Source: Populus alba (lineage: Eukaryota > Streptophyta > Magnoliopsida > Malpighiales > Salicaceae). From it: a DNA stretch of 64,000 nucleotides. Made by a program: the position numbers and the translations under genes. A model generated the notes under the pieces. That model had not been told where the DNA came from, did no database searches, and was given only the letters and a program-made list of their open reading frames with translations. Shown piece after piece: positions 36,389 to 48,279 of this stretch. The DNA lies in assembly GCF_005239225.2 (NCBI RefSeq), contig NC_133284.1, positions 7,469,770-7,533,769 on the forward strand, written 5' to 3'. How positions within the stretch are numbered: position 1 is the first letter of the stretch; each line of letters starts with the position of its first letter.

Positions 36389-39300
36389 ATGGCGAGTGGC
36401 GGTGCTGCTGCAGGTGGTGGTGGAAAAGTGTCGTTCAAAGTGACGCTCACCTCCGATCCAAAGCTCCCTTTCAACGTGTTCGTTAATTTCTTTCAATTTC
36501 TTTTATTTCCCCTTTCATGTTAATTGTGGTTTATCTCTTTTAATTCAATCTGTTAATTTTTGAAATTTCAGATTTAGCGTACCGGAAGCAGCCCCTTTCA
36601 CGGCCGTTCTCAAATTCGCTGCCGAGGAATTCAAAGTTCCTCCCCAAACCAGCGCTATCATTACCAACGGTAATTCTCTCACTCTGTGTTTTTTGTTCTT
36701 ATTGTTTAGAACAATTTATAATTTAGCATTCCCTTATTATTTATTATCAATATATACATGCCTCCGATAAATTAAGAAAAAAACATCGTTTCATGACTTT
36801 CTTTTCTTTTTTGTTACATGTAATGAGAAAGTGCTTATGTAAATATGAGAGCAGCAAAATATTGAGGTCGTTTAAAATAATTTAATGAGATCTTCTAAGA
36901 TAGTGTTGAAACCAAATGGTCTTAGTCGTGTTCGAGCGTAGAATAATTGTGAATTTAACCTTATGCAAACATAAGGTTATGAATTGTGGCATCTAATGGA
37001 GCATATTCTATTAGCTGGATGCCTGAACCCATGTTATATCATTGATCACATGCAGTTTCAGTTTCCATGACCACCAATTTGACCTTTCAAAATTATCACA
37101 CTGTGAACTGTGTTTAACTTTTAATCCATTCTACCATGAGCTGTTTGCGTCTTGTATTTGAAAAGTGATCTCTTGTTTTTTTAAAGTAAGAGGTTTTTTT
37201 GTGACTTGAAAACTCATCGCACTTACATTTGGTATTTTTTGAATACCGATTTGAGCTTGGAAAATGATCTCATGTGAACTATTTGTTCAGTCCCGGCTAA
37301 ACTGTTTTTTCGCAATGCGGTCCCTTGAAAGATTGAGTCTTGTTTACATGATGGAAAACTCAAATCTTTTTTGCATTGTTGGTAGACCCAGAGGATTATT
37401 GGATGCCCCTGCAGCAGTTCTGCTGGAATTCTATCTGGGTCTGTGCTTGTCTTGGATTTTAATTTGGCGGCGTGTGAGAAAAATCATGATTCAATTTCTG
37501 CTTCTCCTTTTTATTCAATTTCCGCTTCTCCTTTTTCCAAACATAAAACCAGAACTTTTTTATTGGGATGGTATTGGATGATTTTCAACAACTGATTTAG
37601 ACGCAAGCAAGCACTTGAGATTTCTGTAACAAAATTCTCCTGCTTCATAGTTGCCTTGTCCCTGGGATTCGAGATTTCCATGAAAAAATTGATTGTTTTG
37701 ACGATTGCGTCATCTCATTTTTTTTGGCACTTGTACCCTCTCAAACTCTGAAATTTAGAGTTGGTAAACGGGTAGCATGGGTTTTTCGTGTCTTGTATTT
37801 GAAAAGTGATCTCTTGTTTTTTCAAAGTAAAAGCTTTTTTTGTGACTGGAAAACTCATCGCCCTTGCAGTACTTTTAACTTTTCAGTGAGTTTTGTACCT
37901 GAAAGCATCTCTTGTTTTAGAATTGAAAGAAACTTGAATTCGGGACAACATGTTCTGAAAAAGCTCATGAAAAATAGATGGGTGAACAGAGAATGGAGGG
38001 TTTCAGTTGGTTTAAAATATTATGGTTCAACCCTGCTCTTTTGATTGAGAAAAGCTGATAAATTCTATGTGACTGTGGGATAACTAAACATCTAGTGGCT
38101 TTTCCTTTTCAAAAGTGGAAGGCTGCTCTCTTGATGCTTTTGCACTCAACTGAGATGGTTGAACCAGTGTCTCATCATAGATTACATTTGGTATTTTTTG
38201 AATACCAATTTGAGCTTGGAAAATGAACTCATGTGAACTATTTGTTCAGTCCTGGCTAAACTGTTTTTTTGCAATGCGGTCCCTTGAAAGATTGAGCCTT
38301 GTTTACATGATGGAAAACTCAAATCTTTTTTGCATTGTTGGTAGACCCAGAGGATTATTGGATGCCCCTGCAGCAGTTCTGCTGGAATTCTATCTGGGTC
38401 TGTGCTTGTCTTGGATTTTAATTTGGCGGCGTGTGAGAAAAATTATGATTCAATTTCTGCTTCTCCTTTTTCCAAACATAAAACCAGAACTTTTTTATTG
38501 GGATGGTATTGGATGATTTTCAACAACTGATTTAGACGCAAGCAAGCACTTGAGATTTCTGTAACAAAATTCTCCTGCTTCATAGTTGCCTTGTCCCTGG
38601 GATTCGAGATTTCCTTGAAAAAATTGATTGTTTTGACGATTGCGTCATCTCATTTTTTTGGGCACTTGTACCCTCTCAAGCTCTGAAATTTAGAGTTGGT
38701 AAACGGGTAGCATGAGTTTTTTGCGTCTTGTTTTTGAAAAGTGATCTCTTGTTTTTTTAAAGTAAAAGCTTTTTTTGTGACTGGAAAACTCATCACCCTT
38801 GCAGTAATTTTAACTTTTCTTTGAATTTTGTACCGGAAAGCATCTCTTGTTTTAGAATTGAAAGAAACTTGAATTCGGGACAACATGTTCTGAAAAAGCT
38901 CATGAAAAATAGATGGGTGAACAGAGAATGGAGGGTTTTAGTCGGTTTAAAATATTCTGGTTCAACCCTGCTCTTTTGATTGAGAAAAGCTGCTAAATTC
39001 TATGTGACTGGGATATCTAAACATCTAGTGGCTTTTCCTTTTCAAAAGTGGAAGGCTGCTCTCTTGATGCATTTGCACTCAACTGAGATGGTTGAACCAG
39101 TGTCTCATCTAGTGGCATTTGGTATTTTTTGAATACCAATTTGAGCTTGGAAAATGAACTCATGTGAACTATTTGTTCAGTCCCGGCTAAACTGTTTTTT
39201 TGCAATGCGGTCCCTTGAAAGATTGAGCCTTGTTTACATGATGGAAAACTCAAATCTTTTTTGCATTGTTGGTAGACCCAGAGGATTATTGGATGCCCCT

Positions 39301-42300
39301 GCATCAGTTCTGCTGGAATTCTATCTGGGTCTGTGCTTGTCTTGGATTTTAATTTGGCGGCGTGTGAGAAAAATTATGATTCAATTTCTGCTTCTCCTTT
39401 TTCCAAACATAAAACCAGAACTTTTTTATTGGGATGGTATTGGATGATTTTCAACAACTGATTTAGACGCAAGCAAGCAATTGAGATTTCTTTAACAAAA
39501 TTCTCCTGCTTCATAGTTGCCTTGTCCCTGGGATTCGAGATTTCCTTGAAAAAATTGATTGTTTTGACGATTGCGTCATCTCATTTTTTTGGGCACTTGT
39601 ACCCTCTCAAGCTCTGAAATTTAGAGTTGGTAAACGGGTAGCATGAGTTTTTTGCGTCTTGTATTTGAAAAGTGATCTCTTGTTTTTTTTAAAGTAAAAG
39701 CTTTTTTTGTGACTGGAAAACTCATCACCCTTGCAGTAATTTTAACTTTTCTTTGAATTTTGTACCGGAAAGCATCTCTTGTTTTAGAATTGAAAGAAAC
39801 TTGAATTCGGGACAACATGTTCTGAAAAAGCTCATGAAAAAATAGATGGGTGAACAGAGAATGGAGGGTTTTAGTCGGTTTAAAATATTCTGGTTCAACC
39901 CTGCTCTTTTGATTGAGAAAAGCTGCTAAATTCTATGTGACTGGGATATCTAAACATCTAGTGGCTTTTCCTTTTCAAAAGTGGAAGGCTGCTCTCTTGA
40001 TGCATTTGCACTCAACTGAGATGGTTGAACCAGTGTCTCATCTAGTGGCATTTGGTATTTTTTGAATACCAATTTGAGCTTGGAAAATGAACTCATGTGA
40101 ACTATTTGTTCAGTCCCGGCTAAACTGTTTTTTTGCAATGCGGTCCCTTGAAAGATTGAGTCTTGTTTACATGATGGAAAACTCAAATCTTTTTTGCATT
40201 GTTGGTAGACCCAGAGGATTATTGGATGCACCTGCATCAGTTCTGCTGGAATTCTATCTGGGTCTGTGCTTGTCTTGGATTTTAATTTGGCGGCGTGTGA
40301 GAAAAATTATGATTCAATTTCTGCTTCTCCTTTTTCCAAACATAAAACCAGAACTTTTTTATTGGGATGGTATTGGATGATTTTCAACAACTGATTTAGA
40401 CGCAAGCAAGCAATTGAGATTTCTGTAACAAAATTCTCCTGCTTCATAGTTGCCTTGTCCCTGGGATTCGAGATTTCCTTGAAAAAATTGATTGTTTTGA
40501 CGATTGCGTCATCTCATTTTTTTGGGCACTTGTACCCTCTCAAGCTCTGAAATTTAGAGTTGGTAAACGGGTAGCATGAGTTTTTTGCGTCTTGTATTTG
40601 AAAAGTGATCTCTTGTTTTTTTAAAGTAAAAGCTTTTTTTGTGACTGGAAAACTCATCACCCTTGCAGTAATTTTAACTTTTCTTTGAATTTTGTACCGG
40701 AAAGCATCTCTTGTTTTAGAATTGAAAGAAACTTGAATTCGGGACAACATGTTCTGAAAAAGCTCATGAAAAATAGATGGGTGAACAGAGAATGGAGGGT
40801 TTTAGTCGGTTTAAAATATTCTGGTTCAACCCTGCTCTTTTGATTGAGAAAAGCTGCTAAATTCTATGTGACTGGGATAACTAAACATCTAGTGGCTTTT
40901 CCTTTTCAAAAGTGGAAGGCTGCTCTCTTGATGCATTTGCACTCAACTGAGATGGTTGAACCAGTGTCTCATCTAGTGGCATTTGGTATTTTTTGAATAC
41001 CAATTTGAGCTTGGAAAATGAACTCATGTGAACTATTTGTTCAGTCCCGGCTAAACTGTTTTTTTGCACTGCGGTCCCTTGAAAGATTGAGCCTTGTTTA
41101 CATGATGGAAAACTCAAATCTTTTTTGCATTGTTGGTAGACCCAGAGGATTATTGGATGCCCCTGCATCAGTTCTGCTGGAATTCTATCTGGGTCTGTGC
41201 TTGTCTTGGATTTTAATTTGGCGGCGTGTGAGAAAAATTATGATTCAATTTCTGCTTCTCCTTTTTCCAAACATAAAACCAGAACTTTTTTATTGGGATG
41301 GTATTGGATGATTTTCAACAACTGATTTAGACGCAAGCAAGCAATTGAGATTTCTTTAACAAAATTCTCCTGCTTCATAGTTGCCTTGTCCCTGGGATTC
41401 GAGATTTCCTTGAAAAAATTGATTGTTTTGACGATTGCGTCATCTCATTTTTTTGGGCACTTGTACCCTCTCAAGCTCTGAAATTTAGAGTTGGTAAACG
41501 GGTAGCATGAGTTTTTTGCGTCTTGTATTTGAAAAGTGATCTCTTGTTTTTTTTAAAGTAAAAGCTTTTTTTGTGACTGGAAAACTCATCACCCTTGCAG
41601 TAATTTTAACTTTTCTTTGAATTTTGTACCGGAAAGCATCTCTTGTTTTAGAATTGAAAGAAACTTGAATTCGGGACAACATGTTCTGAAAAAGCTCATG
41701 AAAAATAGATGGGTGAACAGAGAATGGAGGGTTTTAGTCGGTTTAAAATATTCTGGTTCAACCCTGCTCTTTTGATTGAGAAAAGCTGCTAAATTCTATG
41801 TGACTGGGATATCTAAACATCTAGTGGCTTTTCCTTTTCAAAAGTGGAAGGCTGCTCTCTTGATGCATTTGCACTCAACTGAGATGGTTGAACCAGTGAC
41901 TCATCTAGTGGCATTTGGTATTTTTTGAATACCAATTTGAGCTTGGAAAATGAACTCATGTGAACTATTTGTTCAGTCCCGGCTAAACTGTTTTTTTGCA
42001 ATGCGGTCCCTTGAAAGATTGAGTCTTGTTTACATGATGGAAAACTCAAATCTTTTTTGCATTGTTGGTAGACCCAGAGGATTATTGGATGCACCTGCAT
42101 CAGTTCTGCTGGAATTCTATCTGGGTCTGTGCTTGTCTTGGATTTTAATTTGGCGGCGTGTGAGAAAAATTATGATTCAATTTCTGCTTCTCCTTTTTCC
42201 AAACATAAAACCAGAACTTTTTTATTGGGATGGTATTGGATGATTTTCAACAACTGATTTAGACGCAAGCAAGCACTTGAGATTTCTGTAACAAAATTCT

Positions 42301-45300
42301 CCTGCTTCATAGTTGCCTTGTCCCTGGGATTCGAGATTTCCTTGAAAAAATTGATTGTTTTGACGATTGCGTCATCTCATTTTTTTTGGCACTTGTACCC
42401 TCTCAAGCTCTGAAATTTAGAGTTGGTAAACGGGTAGCATGAGTTTTTTGCGTCTTGTATTTGAAAAGTGATCTCTTGTTTTTTCAAAGTAAAAGCTTTT
42501 TTTGTGACTGGAAAACTCATCACCCTTGCAGTAATTTTAACTTTTCTTTGAATTTTGTACCGGAAAGCATCTCTTGTTTTAGAATTGAAAGAAACTTGAA
42601 TTCGGGACAACATGTTCTGAAAAAGCTCATGAAAAATAGATGGGTGAACAGAGAATGGAGGGTTTTAGTCGGTTTAAAATATTCTGGTTCAACCCTGCTC
42701 TTTTGATTGAGAAAAGCTGCTAAATTCTATGTGACTGGGATAACTAAACATCTTGTGGCTTTTCCTTTTCAAATGTGGAAGGCTGCTCTCTTGATGCTTT
42801 TGCACTCAACTGAGATGGTTGAACCAGTGTCTCATCTAGTGGCATTTGGTATTTTTTGAATACCAATTTGAGCTTGGAAAATGAACTCATGTGAACTATT
42901 TGTTCAGTCCTGGCTAAACTGTTTTTTTGCAATGCGGTCCCTTGAAAGATTGAGCCTTGTTTACATGATGGAAAACTCAAATCTTTTTTGCATTGTTGGT
43001 AGACCCAGAGGATTATTGGATGCCCCTTCATCAGTTCTGCTGGAATTCTATTTGGGTCTGTGGTTGTCTTGGACTTTGATTTGGCGGCGTGTGAGAAAAA
43101 AATTATTCAATTTCTGCTTCTCGTTTTTATTCAATTTCTGCTTCTCCTTTTTCCAAACATAAAACCAGAACTTTTTTATTTGGGATGGTATTGGATGATT
43201 TTCAACAACTGATTTAGATGCAAGCAAGCACTTGAGATTTCTGTAAAAAAATTCGCCTGCTTTATAGTTGCCTTGTCCCTGCGATTCGAGAATTCCTTGA
43301 AAAAATTGATTATTTTGACGATTGCGTCATCTCAATTTGTTTGGCATGTGTATGCTCTCAAGCTCTGAAATTTAGAATTGGTAAACGGGTAGCATGAGTT
43401 TTTCGCGTCTTGTATTTGAAAAGTGATCTCTTGTTTTTTTAAAGTAAAAGCTTTTTCTGTGACTTGAAAACTCATCGCCCTTGCAGTACTTTTAACGTTT
43501 CTGTGAATTTTGTACCGGAAAGCATCTCTTGTTTTAGAATTGAAAGAAACTTGAATTCGGGACAACATGTTCTGAAAAAGCTCATGAAAAATAGATGGGC
43601 GAGCAGAGAATGGAGGGTTTCAGCCGGTTTAAAATATTATGGTTCAACCCTGCTCTTTTGATTGAGAAAAGCTGCTAAATTCTATGTGACTGTGGGATAA
43701 CTAAACATCTAGTGGCTTTTCCTTTTCAAAAGTGGAAGGCTGCTCTCTTGATGCTTTTGCACTCAACTGAGATGGTTGAACCAGTGTCTCATCATAGATT
43801 ACATTTGGTATTTTTTGAACACCAATTTGAGCTTGGAAAATGAACTCATGTGAACTATTTGTTCAGTCCCGGCTAAACTGTTTTTTTGCAATGCGGTCCC
43901 TTGAAAGATTGAGTCTTGTTTACATGATGGAAAACTCAAATCTTTTTTGCATTGTTGGTAGACCCAGAGGATTATTGGATGCCCCTGCATCAGTTCTGCT
44001 GGAATTCTATTTGGATCTGTGGTTGTCTTGGACTTTGATTTGGCGGCGTGTGAGATAAATAATGACTCAATTTCTGCTTCTCCTTTTTCCATACATAAAA
44101 CCAGAACTTTTTTATTGGGATGGTAGTGGATGATTTTCAACAACTGATTTAGACGCAAGCAAGCACTTGAGATTTCTGTAACAAAATTCTCCTGCTTGAT
44201 AGTTGCCTTGTCCCTGGGATTCGAGATTTTCTTGAAAAAATTGATTGTTTTGACGAATGTGTCATCTCATTTTGTTTGGCACTGGAAAACTCATTGCCTA
44301 CCAGTACTTTTAACATTTCTGTGAATTTTGTACCAGAAAGCATCTATTCTTTTAGAATTGTAAGAAACTTGAATTCGGGGCAACATGTTCTGAAAAAGCT
44401 AATGAAAAATAGATGTGCGAACAGAGAATGGAGGGTTTCAGTTGGTTTACAATATTCTGGTTCAACCGTGTTTTTTTTATTGAGAAAAGTTGCCAAATTC
44501 TATGTGACTGTGGGATAACTAAACATCTAGTGGTTTTTCCTTTCCAAATGTGGAAGGCTGCTCTCTTGATGATTTTGCACTCAACTGAGATGGTTGAACC
44601 AGTGTCTCATCTTAGATTACATTTGGTATGTCTGAATACCAATTTGAGCTTGGAAATTGATCATATCTGAACTATTTGTTCAGTCCCTGTTAACTGTTGT
44701 TTCGCTTAACTTTTTTTCACTGTTTCTAGTCCCTGAGGTTGCTCGTGCAGCAGTTCTGCTGTTGTTGTATTTTGGTCTGTATTTGTCTTCGATTTTGATT
44801 TGTTGTTGTGTGCAGAAAAAAAAAAGTTTTGATTTCTGCTTCTCTTTTTCCTATTCATAAAACCAGAAATTTATTGGTATGGTAATTGATGATTTTCAAC
44901 TGATTTAGACGCAAGCAAACACTTGATATTTCTGTAACAAATTGCTCCTGATTTATGGTTGCCTTGTCTCTGAGATTTGGGACTTCATAACTAAAATTGA
45001 CAGTGGTATTATGAAGAGATTAGCCATCTCAAATCAACGGGACAGAAAAATCCTATTTGGTTTCATAAATGAATAGCCAGCATTTATCTTTATTATGCCT
45101 AGGAACATGTGGTTTAGGCCATTCTAATCACTGTTTCCCTCGTGTCTTTCACTATTTCTTACATCATACTTCTTGTTTTACTTCTGTGTGTAGATGGAGT
45201 AGGAATCAATCCTCAGCAAAGTGCAGGTATGCCATGCTCCCTTTACATTTGAGCTGTGTTGTCCGTGTTTTTTTTATTTTTATTTTTATTTTTATGTTGT

Positions 45301-45822
45301 CTCTTCAAGTATTTGTTATATTCGCATCTGTGCTGATTGATCATTATATTATTAAGTTGCATTCGTGCCTCGTGTCCTATCTCCATTTTCCGGTTGCCAT
45401 TTTCAGCGTTATAATTTGAAAGAGAAGTATGCCACTGCCAGTAACCGCTGGCTTTATGAGCAAGGCGCTGCTAATCATTTAGCATTAACCTTGCCCATTT
45501 TCACCAGATTACACAGTAGCTTCTATTATCATGCCCCATAACAAGTGATAAGATTTCTGTTTAGGATATTATCACTATAGCATAGGTGCATTAACAATGC
45601 ATGAATGCAATTTCCCTTTTCATTTGCTAGCTCCAGGCGATAGGAAGTATCTGTTGATGATGATATAATTTTAGTAGTGATTTGTGCACTCCGCCGCATT
45701 GTTTTTTAAGTATTTTGATATTTGTTTCACGTGACTTTGACGTGCTAGTCAATGTCTTCCTTAAACATGGTTCTGAACTGCGCCTGATCCCGCGTGATAG
45801 GGTTGGAGCTTCTGATTGTTGA
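36389..45822 (+). CDS. UFM1: UFM1, ubiquitin-fold modifier 1
   Basis: Encodes the small modifier attached to targets by UBA5, UFC1 and UFL1 (ufmylation, tied to ER and ribosome quality control). Exons are 36389-36477, 36572-36669, 45194-45226 and 45749-45822; 294 nt give a 97-residue precursor without a break. Visible blocks are [56 protein letters not shown] and [14 protein letters not shown]. The usual UFSP protease site follows Val92-Gly93, leaving a tail of Ala-Ser-Asp-Cys to be removed. The start is the first ATG after the TATA box, and a Gly/Ala-rich extension precedes the fold. Odd points: intron 2 is 8,524 bp and filled by a tandem array; exon 3 is only 33 bp and in frame; residue 74 reads Val at the exon 3/4 junction where relatives have Gly. 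Splice limits are inferred from frame and homology. Confidence 0.9.
37134..45000 (+). repeat. Tandem array of ~931-bp units inside UFM1 intron 2
   Basis: Nine copies of one anchor (TTTGAGCTTGGAAA) occur near 37252, 38211, 39142, 40075, 41006, 41938, 42869, 43828 and 44644. Spacings are 959, 931, 933, 931, 932, 931, 959 and about 816 bp. Copies 2-7 are nearly identical. Copy 1 is 5'-truncated by an internal deletion, and the last copy is strongly diverged and shortened. Copies 1 and 7 share a short internal duplication of a TTTTATTCAATTTC phrase. Each unit holds a 93-105-codon open frame on the plus strand (a shorter, 72-codon one in copy 8), and most hold overlapping ones on the minus strand; none resembles a known protein. 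The array accounts for nearly all of the intron's length. Confidence 0.97.
39154..42880 (+). repeat. Duplicated dimer (higher-order repeat) in the array centre
   Basis: Copies 3+4 (39154-41017) and 5+6 (41018-42880) form two near-identical dimers of 1,864 and 1,863 bp. Shared markers: the base 74 nt after the unit's ATG is C, T, C, T; GATGCCCC against GATGCACC alternates in the same order; TTCTTTAAC (copies 3, 5) alternates with TTCTGTAAC (copies 4, 6); an 8-T run near 39682 and 41546 is 7 T in the neighbours. This means a two-unit block was duplicated as a whole. Confidence 0.85.
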
Positions 45823-47400
45823 AAACATGATCATCATCAGACTAAAAAATTGGTTAATCTTTGTTCTTCTATACCATTCTATAACTTTTAATTAGTGTAA
45901 CTGGTATCATAATCAATATGAATTGAGATGGAAGGTAGCTGCAATGCATGGTCTCTCAAGTTAATCATAATAGAAAGGTCTCTTTGCCCTTTTTCTTAGT
46001 CCTTTCTCTTTCATTACGTGGAGCCTTGTTTTCATCAGAGATTTGACCTGGGGGTGGATGATAATAGGCCATATGGTTGCTTCTAATCACGGCCGACACA
46101 GATGCAGTGGTTTTAATAGTTAAAACTGCTGTACCTTGACTTACTGGGAGCTACCTTGTTGATGGATCGAGGTTAGATTCACCTGCCTTGTTGATAGGTT
46201 ACGTACATGTTTTTTTTTGTGGGGGAAACCGCTATGACATGAAAGCGTTGCTCCTGGACTTGCTGCTGCGTGAAAACGTTATTTCCACTTCAGCGTTATA
46301 CTTGGTCTGAACTACTATGAAAAGTTTTGTTTTTTTCTCTAGCAAGAGAAATCCAGAAACTAATTGGTGTCGGAATGTGCATGCCTTGCCCGAGGATAAT
46401 TCAATTACGCATTGCCTTGGTGCGGGGATGTGCATGTTTTGTCTGAGCTCAATGTGCTAGTTGCAAACAGAAATCCAAATCGCACGATTGGTCAAAAAAT
46501 GCCTTTTTTACACGCGTGATCATCGTAATATTTGCCTGTGTTATTTGCTGAAAATAATATATTTTTATTATTTTTGAATCATTTTGATGTGGTAATATTA
46601 AAAATAATTTTTAAAAAATAAAAAAAAATATCATTTACATGTATTTTAGCATGAAAAGTTATTTAAAAAATAATCGCAATCACAATATTAAACAAGCTTT
46701 GTTTTCAACTGGTTTCCGAAACTTTACTGAACATCGTTTTAGTTCATTTGAGATTATAGCAAAGTGTTTTTTATATAAAAAGATATAGATTAAAGAATAA
46801 TTGTTTCGGAAAACATGAGATCAAGTAATTATTTTATTAAGCAGAAATAGATTAAAGAATAATTGTTTTCAAACAAATGGCATCACATAAGAAATCTACC
46901 TGAATTAAAACTAAGACCTCTAAAATCTTGTCCTCTATTTTCATCTATTTATCTAATAAAACGGTATACAGCATTGTTTTATTATAAAAATATGCCCTGA
47001 GATTTGTTTTAAAAAATCCCACATGAGCTTATTTGTGCTTTCCACATCAGCTTCTAACAAATAAGGAACTTTCCTACACTAAGTTCATTCTTTTCCAAAA
47101 CAATGGTTATAATTATAACGATCTCCACTCTTTATACTTATAATTACAAATAAGAATATCATAATTCAATTTAAAATTAGGGTAAAAACTTATTATTCTA
47201 TAAAAATTTCAGTAGAGATTTTTTTTATATTTTAGTACCAAGTTATCGTCATGAAATATAAAATTACTATCCAATCATCCTGGACATAATAGTTTCAAAC
47301 TCTTATTTTATTCAATAATTTAAGACTTTAAATTTATTTTCACATTTAAAAGACCTTATCAATATACTTCATATTTGCACAAACAATTAATTACGTATGT
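45823..47400. other. UFM1 3' region and intergenic DNA
   Basis: Mixed-composition DNA to about 46500 that may include the UFM1 3' UTR, then AT-rich sequence. It includes the dispersed repeat at 46545-46700. No further gene was recognised. Confidence 0.4.
46545..46700 (-). repeat. AT-rich interspersed repeat, copy 6 (reverse)
   Basis: It carries TGAATCATTTTGATGTGGTA, ATTAAAAATAATTTTTAAAA and GTATTTTAGCATGAAAAGTT in the reverse orientation of the copy at 5311. A partial relative sits near 48650-48730. Confidence 0.5.
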
Positions 47401-47407
47401 GTGTTTT

Positions 47408-48050
47408 ATGTTGTGGAATAGTTTGGATGGATTCTGTCTTGAGATAGAGATTTCGATGAAAAGAAAAGCTAGGGCTTTTAGTGAAATTTATGTTCGAGGC
47501 TTGTGGTGGTTGTGAAGGTCAAACATTTTGTTGGGCTGTGGCTGAGTTTATTGTCATGAAAGAAAACATTTATTGTTACGAGCTATAGGTTTTGAGAAGA
47601 CGAGGTTGGTTGACTGTGAATATATAAGTAAATTTTTAGGAGGAAATTTTCTATTTTCACAACTAATTTGATCATGCTATCGCATAGTTATGATGTTTAT
47701 CAGCTGAATAAATAAACATTATAATTAACTTTTTTCCTCTCTTTTTTGTGTCATGTTTCTCCAGTGAACTTAGTCTATTCTTCTCTGATTTATGTTATAG
47801 AACGATTTGGGTGGATTCTAGTTTTGAGATAGTGATTTCAATGAAAAGAAAAGCTACGACTTTTGGGTGATTTTTAGTGAAATTTATAATCGGGACTTGT
47901 GACGGTTATGGAGGTCAAAGGTTTTGATGGGTTGTGGCTGAGTCTACTGTTTTGACTTTTGAGAGAGAACAATTATTGTCATGGGATATGGGTTTGGAGA
48001 AAACAAGGTTGGTTGTCTATGAATATATGAGTAATTTTTTAAGGGAAGTT
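47408..48050 (+). repeat. Two direct copies of a ~245-bp segment
   Basis: The segment at about 47408-47650 recurs at about 47795-48050. Shared phrases in order are GGATTCT, TTTGAGATAG-type, GATGAAAAGAAAAGCTA, GTGAAATTTAT, GGGCTGTGGCTGAGT-type and GAATATATAAGTAA-type. The copies differ at many positions. They do not encode a conserved frame, and no TIR or LTR end was found. Confidence 0.7.
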
Positions 48051-48279
48051 GTAAGCGTGAGAAAGGAGAAAAAGGTTAGCACAAACAGAAAATGAGTTAT
48101 ATGGTAGTGATTATCTTTCATGTGTTAATATATTATTAAATGGAGGCATTATTGTTATTTTATTGATTTTCAAATTTGCTTTTGACCTAGTTGCAAAGTA
48201 TAATATTAAAAAAATTTAGTTGAAAAAAAAAAACAATAGGATTTTAGATTAATTTTTTTTTTAAAAAAAACCTAAATTC

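Noticed and set aside
36136..36474. 112-residue minus-strand frame across the UFM1 promoter and exon 1
   Set aside because: It overlaps the UFM1 coding exon and site II motifs in antisense. The Pro/Ala content comes from the GC-rich Gly/Ala codons of exon 1, and no domain is visible.
38650..43568. Repeated minus-strand frames of 65-95 codons in the UFM1 array
   Set aside because: They change length with single-base changes in a T-run, have no known domain and overlap plus-strand frames. They are best read as passive features of the repeat.
37134..45000. CRISPR or bacterial-type array
   Set aside because: The unit is about 931 bp with no short repeat-spacer pattern, and the context is a plant nuclear gene intron.
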